Below are positions 1 through 6,807 of a stretch of DNA of 8,882 nucleotides, in pieces. The notes under the pieces are model-generated. The model searched no databases. It had not been told where the DNA came from and saw only the letters and a list, made by a program, of their open reading frames with translations. Position 1 is the first letter of the stretch. Each line of letters begins with the position of its first letter. The stretch lies in assembly GCA_050261495.1 (NCBI GenBank), contig JBLNDI010000128.1, positions 1 to 8,882 of the forward strand. Reading direction: 5' to 3'. Made by a program: the position numbers and the translations under genes. The DNA comes from JBMNKL01 sp050261495 (lineage in GTDB: Bacteria > Bacillota > Clostridia > Acetivibrionales > DTU013).

Positions 1-162
1 GTTAAACTGCCTTATTGTATTGTCATCCGTCAGTAATATGTTTATTTCACAGCTGGTGCCGACGCCTTCCTCCTCCAGGCAGGCAGCCGCCGTTTTCCTG
101 AGAAGCTCAAGAAGGCCTGCATCAATATCTACAGACGCCTGCTCATTCTCTATAAATACCAA
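1..162 (-). CDS. ybeY: YbeY endoribonuclease, N-terminal part (gene cut by window edge)
   Basis: YbeY is a single-strand-specific, metal-dependent endoribonuclease of rRNA maturation and ribosome quality control. The 54 visible codons read VFIENEQ near the start, then an amphipathic helix (LLELLRKTAAACLEEE), then a strand and turn (CEINILLTDDNTIRQFN). This matches the family pattern of a first strand, a helix, and a 'LTDxxxIxxLN' segment. The catalytic HxxxHxxxxxH motif would lie beyond position 1. Position also supports the call, since ybeY follows pgpH in the conserved Firmicute order. The start is uncertain. TTG at 160-162 puts the first strand at the usual distance from the N-terminus but has no clear Shine-Dalgarno. 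An in-frame GTG at 205-207 directly abuts an AGAGGA and would add 15 residues, overlapping pgpH by 32 bases. Identity is fairly sure; the start is not. Confidence 0.85.
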   Translation of the reverse strand, partial: MVFIENEQASVDIDAGLLELLRKTAAACLEEEGVGTSCEINILLTDDNTIRQFN

Positions 163-175
163 GGTTTCATTCGCG

Positions 176-2503
176 TTATCTGATTTGAGCCTTTTTATAA
201 CCAGCACTCCTCTCTTCCCCCGTGATTTCTGCCAGCGGTTCACCTGGTTCCGGGAGTTCAACCGCAATCGGCTCTGCAACAGGTTCACCGGATCCTTCCG
301 TTAATTGCCGTTGGATTTGCCTTGCCTTTACTTCCGGGTACTCCTCACGTTCGTGGAAGTATCCCCCGAAAACCCTTATAAATGCCTTGGCAATCAAATC
401 CAGGTCTTTCAGCGTCAGGTCGCAAAGATCCAGTTGCCCGTCATCAAGCCTGTCTTTTATTATATTCCTGATTAATCCTTCCATTTTTCCTTCCGTTTTA
501 TCTACCATTGAACGTACGGCAGCCTCAACGGAGTCGGCCAGCATTACAACGGCGGCTTCCCTTGTAGTCGGTCTGGGTCCCGGGTACCTGAAATCCTCAA
601 TCCTGACAGAATCGTTTTTATCAGCTTTTTTAGCCTTGTAATAAAAATATGCAACAAGTGACGTTCCATGATGCTGGCTGATAATATTTCTCACGGCCAG
701 CGGAATTTTATATTTTTCAGCCAGTTCGACACCGTCGCTTGTATGTGATGTAATAACCAGCGAGCTTAAATTGGGCGTCATCTTGTCATGGGGATTGTCA
801 GACAGCTGGTTTTCCTTGAAAAAGTTAGGCCTCTTCAGTTTCCCGACATCATGATAATATGCTCCGACCCTCGCAAGCAAAGCATTGCCGTTAATTGATT
901 CAATAGCAACCTCTGCGAGATTGCCGACCATCAGGCTGTGATGGTATGTGCCCGGCGCTTCCATCAGAAGCCTCTTCATCAGCGGTTGGTTCGGGTTGGC
1001 AAGCTCAAGCAGCTTCAACGGAGTGATAATATTAAACGTACTCTCAAAGAAAGGAAGCGCGCCGATGGTAAAGATGGTAGAGAGTATCCCGTTAAGCGCC
1101 GCCTGGGCCGCATTGCTGCCTAAAGTGGCCAGGCTGCTTTTGCTTATTAATGCGATGGAAGTGGCAATCAGCGCGTTCAAAAACGCAACCGCCAGGCCTG
1201 AGGCCGATAGCCTGCTTCTTTGGGAAGCCCCGTTGACCATGTACGCCGAAATCGTGCCGCCGATCACGGCAGTATATATGAAGATGGTATCTCCTTTCGT
1301 GATAAGCGATATAGCCATTGCAAGCAGAAAGTTCACCATGATTCCAAGGCGCAGGTCAAGCAATATTGAAATAAGCATGGGCGCTATAAATATGGGTATC
1401 AGTAACGTCCTAAGCGGATTTATGAGCCACGCGGCAACAAGCGTCAATATTATAACGGTACACAACAGGATTATCTCTTTCAGACCTTTCAGGTACCTTG
1501 CGTAAAAAAACCTCAGGTACAGGCAAAGCAGTGCGGCAAGCAGCAAAATGATCGCCAGTATGCCCCCGGCAAACGCGAAATCAAACCTGCCGGTTTCAAG
1601 GAGGTTGAGTTCCTTCAGGACTTCCAGCTTGTCTTCGGTAACTATGTCTCCTATGCTTAGGATTCTCGAACCTTCAGGTATTATCTGCCTGTTCTCCTTC
1701 ATCGCAATATTGTAAGCTTCCGCTTTCTTTTCATCGGTTGCAGCCTTGTCTATAATGCTGTTTGGCTTCAACAGGGCCGCGGTTACCAGGCTGCCTATGT
1801 TTTTAAGCTCCTGGGGAAGAATGCTTGTCTGAAACGCGGTTCGGACCGATTCGATTTTTTCGGCTATGTTTTCCTCGGTAATCTCCTGTTTCATTACCAT
1901 ACTTATCAGGTTTTTTGTAATCCCGGCAAACTGGTCAAGCTGTTCGTCATCGACGCCGGTCACGAGGTAATTCACCTGTTCCCTGGAGAAAGGAATTCCA
2001 TAAACCTTTAGTCTTGCATCAAGCCATTCAACCGCGTTTGCCCGCTCTGTTTCAAGAGCGGTCTCGTATTCCTCGCTCAGCATGGTAATGCCCCGTTCCT
2101 GGAGATTTTTATCTATGTTCTGGCGGGCTTCGTTCACATCGTTGATAAGCTCATTTGCGGTGTTTATAATATCAATGGTCACATTTTCCAGCCGCATCAT
2201 GACGGGCGGCACTTTCTCGGCAGCCTCCCCGGCCAGTTTTTCAGTCAGCAGGATGTTGTAAATTTCCCTTGGAGCAGTAATATCATAAGCCGATTTTTCA
2301 CCCTCGCTAAGCTTGTATTTCCTCGGAATAGAACCATCTATCACGATCACGGCGGATATTAGAATTGTTAAAACCGCAACCAGCGTTTGCTGGAATGCCC
2401 TTCTCCTGAAGAAATCCTTAAGCCTGCTTCGTTTTTCCTCTTTATTCGCCTTCAATACGGCAGCCCTCCATTCGGGACGCAATAGCTTATTTTTTCTGCT
2501 CAT
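176..2503 (-). CDS. pgpH: PgpH-type 7TM-HD membrane phosphohydrolase (c-di-AMP phosphodiesterase)
   Basis: This 775-residue protein is the YqfF/PgpH family: an HD-domain hydrolase that in Listeria cleaves cyclic di-AMP to pApA. Visible architecture: basic cytoplasmic N-terminus; first membrane helix about 39-56; a 250-residue extracellular 7TMR-HDED domain (about 60-305); a block of membrane helices about 309-495; and a cytoplasmic HD domain about 510-715. The HD metal and catalytic residues are all present: GTYHHS (H521/H522), YHDVGK (H551, D552), SHTSDG (H587), SQHHGTS (H611, H612) and LADSVEA (D657). After the HD domain comes a Pro/Glu-rich acidic tail (about 737-764), probably disordered. 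The ATG at 2501-2503 lies inside the end of phoH (17-base overlap); no strong Shine-Dalgarno is seen, so translation is probably coupled. Family assignment is very secure; c-di-AMP as substrate is inferred from characterised homologues. Confidence 0.96.
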   Translation of the reverse strand: MSRKNKLLRPEWRAAVLKANKEEKRSRLKDFFRRRAFQQTLVAVLTILISAVIVIDGSIPRKYKLSEGEKSAYDITAPREIYNILLTEKLAGEAAEKVPPVMMRLENVTIDIINTANELINDVNEARQNIDKNLQERGITMLSEEYETALETERANAVEWLDARLKVYGIPFSREQVNYLVTGVDDEQLDQFAGITKNLISMVMKQEITEENIAEKIESVRTAFQTSILPQELKNIGSLVTAALLKPNSIIDKAATDEKKAEAYNIAMKENRQIIPEGSRILSIGDIVTEDKLEVLKELNLLETGRFDFAFAGGILAIILLLAALLCLYLRFFYARYLKGLKEIILLCTVIILTLVAAWLINPLRTLLIPIFIAPMLISILLDLRLGIMVNFLLAMAISLITKGDTIFIYTAVIGGTISAYMVNGASQRSRLSASGLAVAFLNALIATSIALISKSSLATLGSNAAQAALNGILSTIFTIGALPFFESTFNIITPLKLLELANPNQPLMKRLLMEAPGTYHHSLMVGNLAEVAIESINGNALLARVGAYYHDVGKLKRPNFFKENQLSDNPHDKMTPNLSSLVITSHTSDGVELAEKYKIPLAVRNIISQHHGTSLVAYFYYKAKKADKNDSVRIEDFRYPGPRPTTREAAVVMLADSVEAAVRSMVDKTEGKMEGLIRNIIKDRLDDGQLDLCDLTLKDLDLIAKAFIRVFGGYFHEREEYPEVKARQIQRQLTEGSGEPVAEPIAVELPEPGEPLAEITGEERSAGYKKAQIR

Positions 2504-3449
2504 ATTTCTCGTATGCCTTGATAATTTTCTTTACAAGTTCATGCCTGACGACGTCCTTCTCCGACAAATATATAAATTCTATGCCTTCTATATCTTTCAG
2601 AATCCGCGGGATTTCTTTCAGTCCTGATTTCTTGTCACCGGGCAGGTCAATCTGCGTTATGTCTCCGGTAACAACCGCTTTTGAGCCGAAACCAATGCGC
2701 GTAAGAAACATTTTCATTTGCTCGGGCGTAGTGTTCTGTGCTTCATCAAGTATGATGAAGGAATCGTCCAGCGTACGGCCGCGCATGTATGCCAGCGGGG
2801 CTATTTCTATCATGCCTTTTTCCAGGTATTTTTGATAAGCCTCAATACCCATTATCTCGTAAAGAGCATCGTAAAGCGGCTTTAAATAGGGATCCACCTT
2901 GTTTTGCATATCTCCCGGGAGAAATCCCAGTTTTTCTCCAGCTTCAACGGCAGGGCGCGTAAGGATTATCCTGCTGACTTGCTTGTCCCTAAAAGCGGCA
3001 ACTGCCATTGCTACCGCAAGAAATGTTTTTCCCGTGCCTGCAGGTCCGATTGCAAATACAATGGTATTTTCCCTTATTGCATTTACATAACGCTTCTGGC
3101 CGTGAGTTTTTGATTTTATCTGCCTTCCCTTTACTGTCAGGCATATGCTGTCGCCGGGATAATCCCGTATAATATCCATTTGCCCTTCTTCTGCGAGGTC
3201 TACCAGGTAGTTTACGTTTTGCAGGTTTATTGTCTCCCCCTGGGAAGCCATGGTTATAAGCCTCTCAATGACAGCGGACGCTTTATCGACATTTTCCTTT
3301 TTTCCTGTTATTTTAACCTCTGCATCTCTCGAAATTAATTTTACATTCAGCCTGTCTTCAATGATTTTGGCGTTTCCGTCAAAATTGCCGAACAAACTGA
3401 TTGCATGCTCTATCTTTTCGAATTCAATTACCTTCTCCGAATCGTCCAA
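2487..3449 (-). CDS. phoH: PhoH family ATPase (YbeZ/PhoL-like)
   Basis: This 320-residue cytoplasmic P-loop ATPase has the family's normal length. A KH-like N-terminal segment (about 10-75, with the run VKITGKKENV) precedes the PhoH ATPase domain. Walker A is GPAGTGKT (135-142), Walker B FIILDEAQ (231-238), and the downstream VVTGDITQIDLP (259-270) and SEKDVVRHELV segments are typical of the family. Homologues such as E. coli YbeZ associate with the YbeY nuclease and are linked to RNA processing, which fits ybeY two genes downstream; the exact reaction is not established. The start codon is TTG (3447-3449), chosen because AGGAGGT lies 6 bases upstream and the frame matches the family start. 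The TTG directly follows the yqfD stop, so the two genes are probably translationally coupled. Confidence 0.97.
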   Translation of the reverse strand: MDDSEKVIEFEKIEHAISLFGNFDGNAKIIEDRLNVKLISRDAEVKITGKKENVDKASAVIERLITMASQGETINLQNVNYLVDLAEEGQMDIIRDYPGDSICLTVKGRQIKSKTHGQKRYVNAIRENTIVFAIGPAGTGKTFLAVAMAVAAFRDKQVSRIILTRPAVEAGEKLGFLPGDMQNKVDPYLKPLYDALYEIMGIEAYQKYLEKGMIEIAPLAYMRGRTLDDSFIILDEAQNTTPEQMKMFLTRIGFGSKAVVTGDITQIDLPGDKKSGLKEIPRILKDIEGIEFIYLSEKDVVRHELVKKIIKAYEKYEQKK

Positions 3450-4643
3450 TCAATTACCTCCTATTCGCCTTGATACGCCGATATTTTCCAGGCATTCCAA
3501 TATTACCCTCGCATACAGCCTTTTATCCGCGCCCTGTACAAACTTGGCGCTTTCCTTTACTATCTCCGCCTCCTCGGGCACCTGGGACAACGCTTTCCTA
3601 AGCGCGCTGTCGGCAGCCGCTTTTTTCGCGTTTTCTTCACCTATGACTGCTTCCGTCTCCTTCTCCTCAAAATAGGTTACTGTCACCCATTCTATGGGAA
3701 ATACAAGGTCATTACCTATTTTAAGCTTTTTCCTGGTCTCGGTCGTCGAATAACAGCGGAACTTGTTCTTCCTGGGCAATAAGTCAATTTTATATGAAAA
3801 TAAGACCAATGCATGGTCATTAATTACCCTTCCCGTTTTAATCCTTTCCGTTATTTTTGTAATAACAGGAACCTCCTCCTCGTACCACGTCCTGGCTATC
3901 ACCGTTCCCATGGCATGCACTCTCTTGAACCTGCCTTCGCCTTCTTTCAGCGGAATACTGCCGGAAATCAGCACCTGGCCTTTCCGGACGCTGTCGCCTT
4001 CATCGACCGCCTCTATTCCTTCCGTTGCTATTACACGCTTTATTATACCGTCTTTTGCCGCTACAACGTCGCAAGGTATATGCCTGGGGACTATATAGGG
4101 CATTTCATTCCTTTCCCTGACCTCTACCCTTACCTTTGTACCCCTGACGTTTATGCTGATCCATGAAAGATCGTCGATGTCAAGCATCATGCCTGTCACG
4201 GCTTTATTTGTATCAACCCGGTATTTTAATACGCCTGTCCTGACGCCATACTTCGCAAGCGCTTTTTCAAGCTCGCTTGTTTGCAGCTTTTTATTGCCGC
4301 TTATTTCCACGCTCCATATAAATGACGTCATTGCGTAAAGCAATGCCAAGAATAAAACGGCTCCCGCAAAAAACGCCTTCCGCCTCCTGTACCTGTTGAA
4401 AACAAACGGCAAGCCTATTTTTCTCAGCAGCCTCACCCTGCACCTTGATTTCCTGGCAACCGGGCGTATCAGCTTAAACCCCCGAATACTCATTTTCATA
4501 ACTGCCGATTGCCCTCCCCGGGACATTACATCCCAGAGGAGAATCTGACGCCTGGTGCAGATATTCATAAATTTTTCAATAAAATAGCCTTCGACTATTA
4601 TAATAACATATCCCCGAAGATAATTCCACAATCTGAGCAGCAT
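3450..4643 (-). CDS. yqfD: Sporulation protein YqfD
   Basis: YqfD family sporulation protein; its B. subtilis homologue belongs to the sigma-E (mother-cell) regulon and its biochemical activity is unknown. The protein opens with the family signature MLLRLWNYLRGYV and an N-terminal cytoplasmic domain. A basic stretch (RYRRRK) and a single membrane helix follow at about 89-110. After that comes a POTRA-like segment (VEISGNKKLQTSELEKAL) and a long exported beta-rich domain containing DGIIKRVIATEG and VRKGQVLISG. I chose the ATG at 4641-4643 (397 residues, close to the usual family length). It matches the family N-terminus and has GGGGTGGGA 6 bases upstream. An in-frame TTG at 4671-4673 would add 10 residues and overlap yqfC. 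The gene is 16 bases downstream of yqfC, and its last codons contain the phoH Shine-Dalgarno. Confidence 0.93.
   Translation of the reverse strand: MLLRLWNYLRGYVIIIVEGYFIEKFMNICTRRQILLWDVMSRGGQSAVMKMSIRGFKLIRPVARKSRCRVRLLRKIGLPFVFNRYRRRKAFFAGAVLFLALLYAMTSFIWSVEISGNKKLQTSELEKALAKYGVRTGVLKYRVDTNKAVTGMMLDIDDLSWISINVRGTKVRVEVRERNEMPYIVPRHIPCDVVAAKDGIIKRVIATEGIEAVDEGDSVRKGQVLISGSIPLKEGEGRFKRVHAMGTVIARTWYEEEVPVITKITERIKTGRVINDHALVLFSYKIDLLPRKNKFRCYSTTETRKKLKIGNDLVFPIEWVTVTYFEEKETEAVIGEENAKKAAADSALRKALSQVPEEAEIVKESAKFVQGADKRLYARVILECLENIGVSRRIGGN
3456..3462 (-). promoter_or_regulatory. Ribosome binding site that decides the phoH TTG start
   Basis: AGGAGGT, a near-full anti-16S match, lies 6 bases before the TTG at 3447-3449 and inside the last codons of yqfD. 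It justifies the non-ATG start. Confidence 0.85.
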
Positions 4644-4659
4644 CCGAAGTCCCACCCCA

Positions 4660-5025
4660 TCAAACAAATTCAAGCGAGTGTATGCCGCCCGATATGATGA
4701 TATCCTCTGAAGTTATTTCCCTTATAAACAAACCCGCTCCTGTAATCTTAAGCGTGCCTATCCCTGTGTTTACCCTGATGCGGTCGCTGTTGTACTCAAT
4801 TACGCCTTTATAATTCTCTATCATCATATCGCCTTTTCCGACAACCGTTATCTTTGGTATGTCCAAAACCAGTTCCTTTGGCAGTTCAAGCAATTCCATG
4901 AACTTCTCCCTCATGGTTTTTCTGCGGACGTTATCTTCCCTGGGGGTTTTTGCTCTTTTTGCAGGAGTCTTGCTTTTTGCGCCTTCTTTCCCGGCGCTTT
5001 TGTCCCGGGTGACCTTATTCTTCAT
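4660..5025 (-). CDS. yqfC: Sporulation protein YqfC with a basic N-terminal extension
   Basis: The C-terminal 84 residues are a clear YqfC/YabP-type sporulation protein. Landmarks are LELPKELVLDIPKITVVG, then MMIENYKGVIEYN, then LFIREITSEDI and an end in HSLEF. YqfC is made in the mother cell in B. subtilis and is always found next to YqfD; its function is not known. The chosen ATG (5023-5025) has GGAG 9 bases upstream and overlaps the end of pdaA by 11 bases, giving 121 residues. Typical YqfC proteins are about 90 residues and start near MREKFMELLELP (here residue 38, ATG at 4912-4914), which has no Shine-Dalgarno here. Residues 2-37 are therefore an added tail with 14 Lys/Arg against 4 Asp/Glu, including KSKTPAKRAKTPR. 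An upstream ATG at 5041-5043 is also in frame but lacks a ribosome site. Confidence 0.92.
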   Translation of the reverse strand: MKNKVTRDKSAGKEGAKSKTPAKRAKTPREDNVRRKTMREKFMELLELPKELVLDIPKITVVGKGDMMIENYKGVIEYNSDRIRVNTGIGTLKITGAGLFIREITSEDIIISGGIHSLEFV

Positions 5026-6028
5026 AAATTCCAACTCCAACATTATCGGGCGGCAACAATTCGCACGGATCGCCTATCGAATATCCTTCCCTCAGCACAC
5101 CTTTGATAATGCTGTCCAGTGCTTCGGCATTATCCCTGGAAACCGCATGCAAAAGCAACACCGCACCGTTATGAAGATTTCTCATAACTATTTCATATGC
5201 ATACTGCGGGCCCCTTGTTTTATCCCGGTACCAATCATCATATGCAAAGCTCCAGAATAGGTTGCAATATCCCAACTTATGTGTAAGCGCCAGCGTCCGT
5301 TCGCTGTATTCCCCTTTCGGAGGGCGCAGGAAATGCATGTTTTGCCCGAATTTCTCGCAAAATGCCCTTTCCAGTCCAAGCACTTCCTCTTCCAGCCTGC
5401 CGTCGTCCAACTCGGGCAAACTCGGATGATGAACGGTGTGGTTCCCGATCATGTGTCCTTCTTCAACCATTCTTCTTACCAAGTCCTGGTGATTTTTAAG
5501 ATATGGCCCCGTTATGAAGAAAACAGCCTTGACACCATTATCCCTCAGTGTATCAAGTATGAGAGGGGTATATCCGTTCTCATACCCCTCGTCGAATGTA
5601 AAATAAATAATGCTTTTTGAAGTATCCCCTATATAGACGCCGCTATGTTTTTTCAGCAATTCAGGCGCTCCGGGATCCGCGGCTGGCGTCTCACGGTTCT
5701 TTCTTCTCGATATGCCCCATCTGAGCAGCTTGTTGCTGTACATGCCGGGTTTATAAAGAACGCTGTTATCAGAAACTTTTTCATTAATTTCGCCTGTCCC
5801 GCGGTCATCCTGCGCGGCACTTGCAGTTGTCGCATCCTCTGATAACCTGCCGGTTATTTCCATGCTGAAATCGATATCTTCGAAACTGGTTGCGTAAACA
5901 CCTTCCAGCTTGTTTATGCTTTTATCGAGGGTTGATGACGGAGAACAGCATGACAGCAACAAACCCGGGATTAGCAAAACCATGATAATTGCTGCCGTAC
6001 TTGCTTTATTGCACCAGCTGCGATTCAT
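5015..6028 (-). CDS. pdaA: PdaA-type polysaccharide deacetylase, predicted lipoprotein
   Basis: NodB-fold peptidoglycan N-deacetylase of the PdaA (delta-lactam-biosynthetic) group. In B. subtilis PdaA removes the acetyl group from N-acetylmuramic acid, a step in making the muramic delta-lactam of the spore cortex. With the ATG at 6026-6028 the protein has 337 residues. An N-terminal hydrophobic signal ends in a lipobox (LLSC, Cys27), so lipid anchoring outside the membrane is likely. A linker of about 110 residues follows, then the NodB domain from about 138. Motifs: TFDEGYENG (catalytic Asp146), HTVHH (metal His197 and His201), RPPKGEYS (Arg235), DDW, and LLLHAVSRDNAEALD (His294). Glu replaces the Asn or Asp usual after the catalytic Asp. 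The ATG six bases further upstream is only one base from the ribosome site, so it is unlikely. The gene heads the yqfCD-phoH-pgpH operon and overlaps yqfC by 11 bases. Confidence 0.93.
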   Translation of the reverse strand: MNRSWCNKASTAAIIMVLLIPGLLLSCCSPSSTLDKSINKLEGVYATSFEDIDFSMEITGRLSEDATTASAAQDDRGTGEINEKVSDNSVLYKPGMYSNKLLRWGISRRKNRETPAADPGAPELLKKHSGVYIGDTSKSIIYFTFDEGYENGYTPLILDTLRDNGVKAVFFITGPYLKNHQDLVRRMVEEGHMIGNHTVHHPSLPELDDGRLEEEVLGLERAFCEKFGQNMHFLRPPKGEYSERTLALTHKLGYCNLFWSFAYDDWYRDKTRGPQYAYEIVMRNLHNGAVLLLHAVSRDNAEALDSIIKGVLREGYSIGDPCELLPPDNVGVGIYEE

Positions 6029-6035
6029 AAACATA

Positions 6036-6041
6036 TCCTCC
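6036..6041 (-). promoter_or_regulatory. Ribosome binding site that decides the pdaA start
   Basis: GGAGGA on the minus strand lies 7 bases before the ATG at 6026-6028 but only 1 base before the in-frame ATG at 6032-6034. Spacing therefore favours the inner ATG, which gives a protein starting MNRSWCNK and a cleaner signal peptide. Confidence 0.75.
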
Positions 6042-6071
6042 GGGAGAACGACTATTAAGCATAGTTAATAT

Positions 6072-6098
6072 ATTTGTATTATGGAGGATTGAAAATAT
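6072..6098 (-). promoter_or_regulatory. Candidate sigma-E-like promoter for pdaA-yqfCD
   Basis: On the minus strand ATATT (6098-6094) is followed after 13 bases by AATACAAA (6080-6073). This resembles the B. subtilis sigma-E pattern, ATATT, about 14 bases, then CATACAnT, though the first -10 base is A instead of C. Transcription would start near 6065, about 25 bases before the pdaA ribosome site. No good sigma-A hexamer pair is seen in this gap. The same sequence also holds CATAATA (6083-6077), a fit to a sigma-G -10 element, but no suitable -35 lies 17-18 bases upstream of it. The mother-cell sporulation genes yqfC and yqfD downstream fit sigma-E control. This is inference from a short match in AT-rich DNA. 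Confidence 0.4.
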
Positions 6099-6110
6099 AC
6101 CGGTATATTT
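6093..6110. repeat. Perfect 18-bp palindrome, possible operator
   Basis: AAATATACCGGTATATTT is a perfect inverted repeat with no spacer. It overlaps the stop codon of the second DUF881 gene (6109-6111) and the -35 region of the candidate pdaA promoter. The symmetry about CCGG suits a dimeric DNA-binding regulator. Read as RNA it could form only a 7-bp, all-A/U stem with a CCGG loop followed by UUUU, which would be a weak terminator. No second copy was seen in the window. Confidence 0.5.
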
Positions 6111-6807
6111 ACTGAACCACGGTCAAAAGGTCTGTCTTAATGGTGGTGCCGTCGTCAACAAACTTGTTTATTACAACTTCATCCGATTTTTTTATGCTTA
6201 CCTTGAGCATTTCGCTTTCAAGGTTTTCGAGTACGCCGCCGATAAGCGTAAGTGAACGCTCCAGGTCGTCCGGGTCTGCGATTGCCTTTATGGTAAAAGG
6301 CGCTTTGAATTGCTTCCCGTTTATCATAATATAATTCCCTGCTTCACGTATTTCGGACATTGCTACAATACGCTCGTCATTGACGGATATTGCCTGGGCT
6401 CCGCTTGCCCTTAGTTCATTTACCACATCCAGGATGTCATAATCCCTCACGCGCACGAATGAAGAGTGATTGTCAAGCGTTATGATGACACCCTTGCCCT
6501 TGACGGTTTCAAGCCCGGCAAATATCCTGGCTTTCTTAAGGTTGTTCTGGATCTGCTGGGTAATTTCATTATCACCGGCTTTTACTTCCGCGTAAATTTT
6601 ATTCTCTCTTTCCAGTTCTTCAAGTCTTTCCTGCAAAGCGTTTTTTTGATTCTGAAGCGTAATCAGCTCGGTCTTGAGTTCTTCAAGCCTCATATTTTCA
6701 TAAGCTGCAATGCTTTGGTAATAATTTATGCTGTTATACTGCAGCGCCAGCATGATTCCCAAAAGAATGCAAAGTACCGTCATGGCTAAATTCCTGGCAA
6801 ATTTCAT
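6109..6807 (-). CDS. DUF881 family membrane-anchored coiled-coil protein (second of pair)
   Basis: A 232-residue DUF881 protein (YlxW/YlxX-like). Layout: a short basic N-terminus, one membrane helix (about 7-24), a predicted coiled coil rich in Leu/Glu/Lys (about 38-75), and the DUF881 domain (about 92-215). The domain carries the family motifs VKGKGVIITLDN (102-113) and GAQAISVNDERIVAM (136-150). DUF881 genes sit close to division and cell-wall genes in many Firmicutes, but their biochemical role is unknown. The ATG at 6805-6807 overlaps the previous gene's stop by 4 bases and has GGAGGT 9 bases upstream. It is a diverged paralogue of its neighbour: the motifs align, but the coiled coils differ. 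No small basic protein (Sbp, DUF1290) gene follows, although one often does in this family's neighbourhoods. Confidence 0.92.
   Translation of the reverse strand: MKFARNLAMTVLCILLGIMLALQYNSINYYQSIAAYENMRLEELKTELITLQNQKNALQERLEELERENKIYAEVKAGDNEITQQIQNNLKKARIFAGLETVKGKGVIITLDNHSSFVRVRDYDILDVVNELRASGAQAISVNDERIVAMSEIREAGNYIMINGKQFKAPFTIKAIADPDDLERSLTLIGGVLENLESEMLKVSIKKSDEVVINKFVDDGTTIKTDLLTVVQ

Noticed and set aside
948..1505. A 185-codon plus-strand open frame, and other plus-strand frames across 20-8508
   Set aside because: They lie antisense to well-recognised minus-strand genes, show no family resemblance and have no convincing ribosome sites. They arise from the codon use of the opposite strand.
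4644..4673. Longer yqfD start at TTG 4671-4673
   Set aside because: It has no ribosome site at proper distance and adds residues before the conserved family N-terminus; the ATG at 4641-4643 has a G-rich ribosome site and the right length.
5026..5043. Longer yqfC start at ATG 5041-5043
   Set aside because: Its upstream bases hold no Shine-Dalgarno, while the ATG at 5023-5025 has GGAG 9 bases before it.
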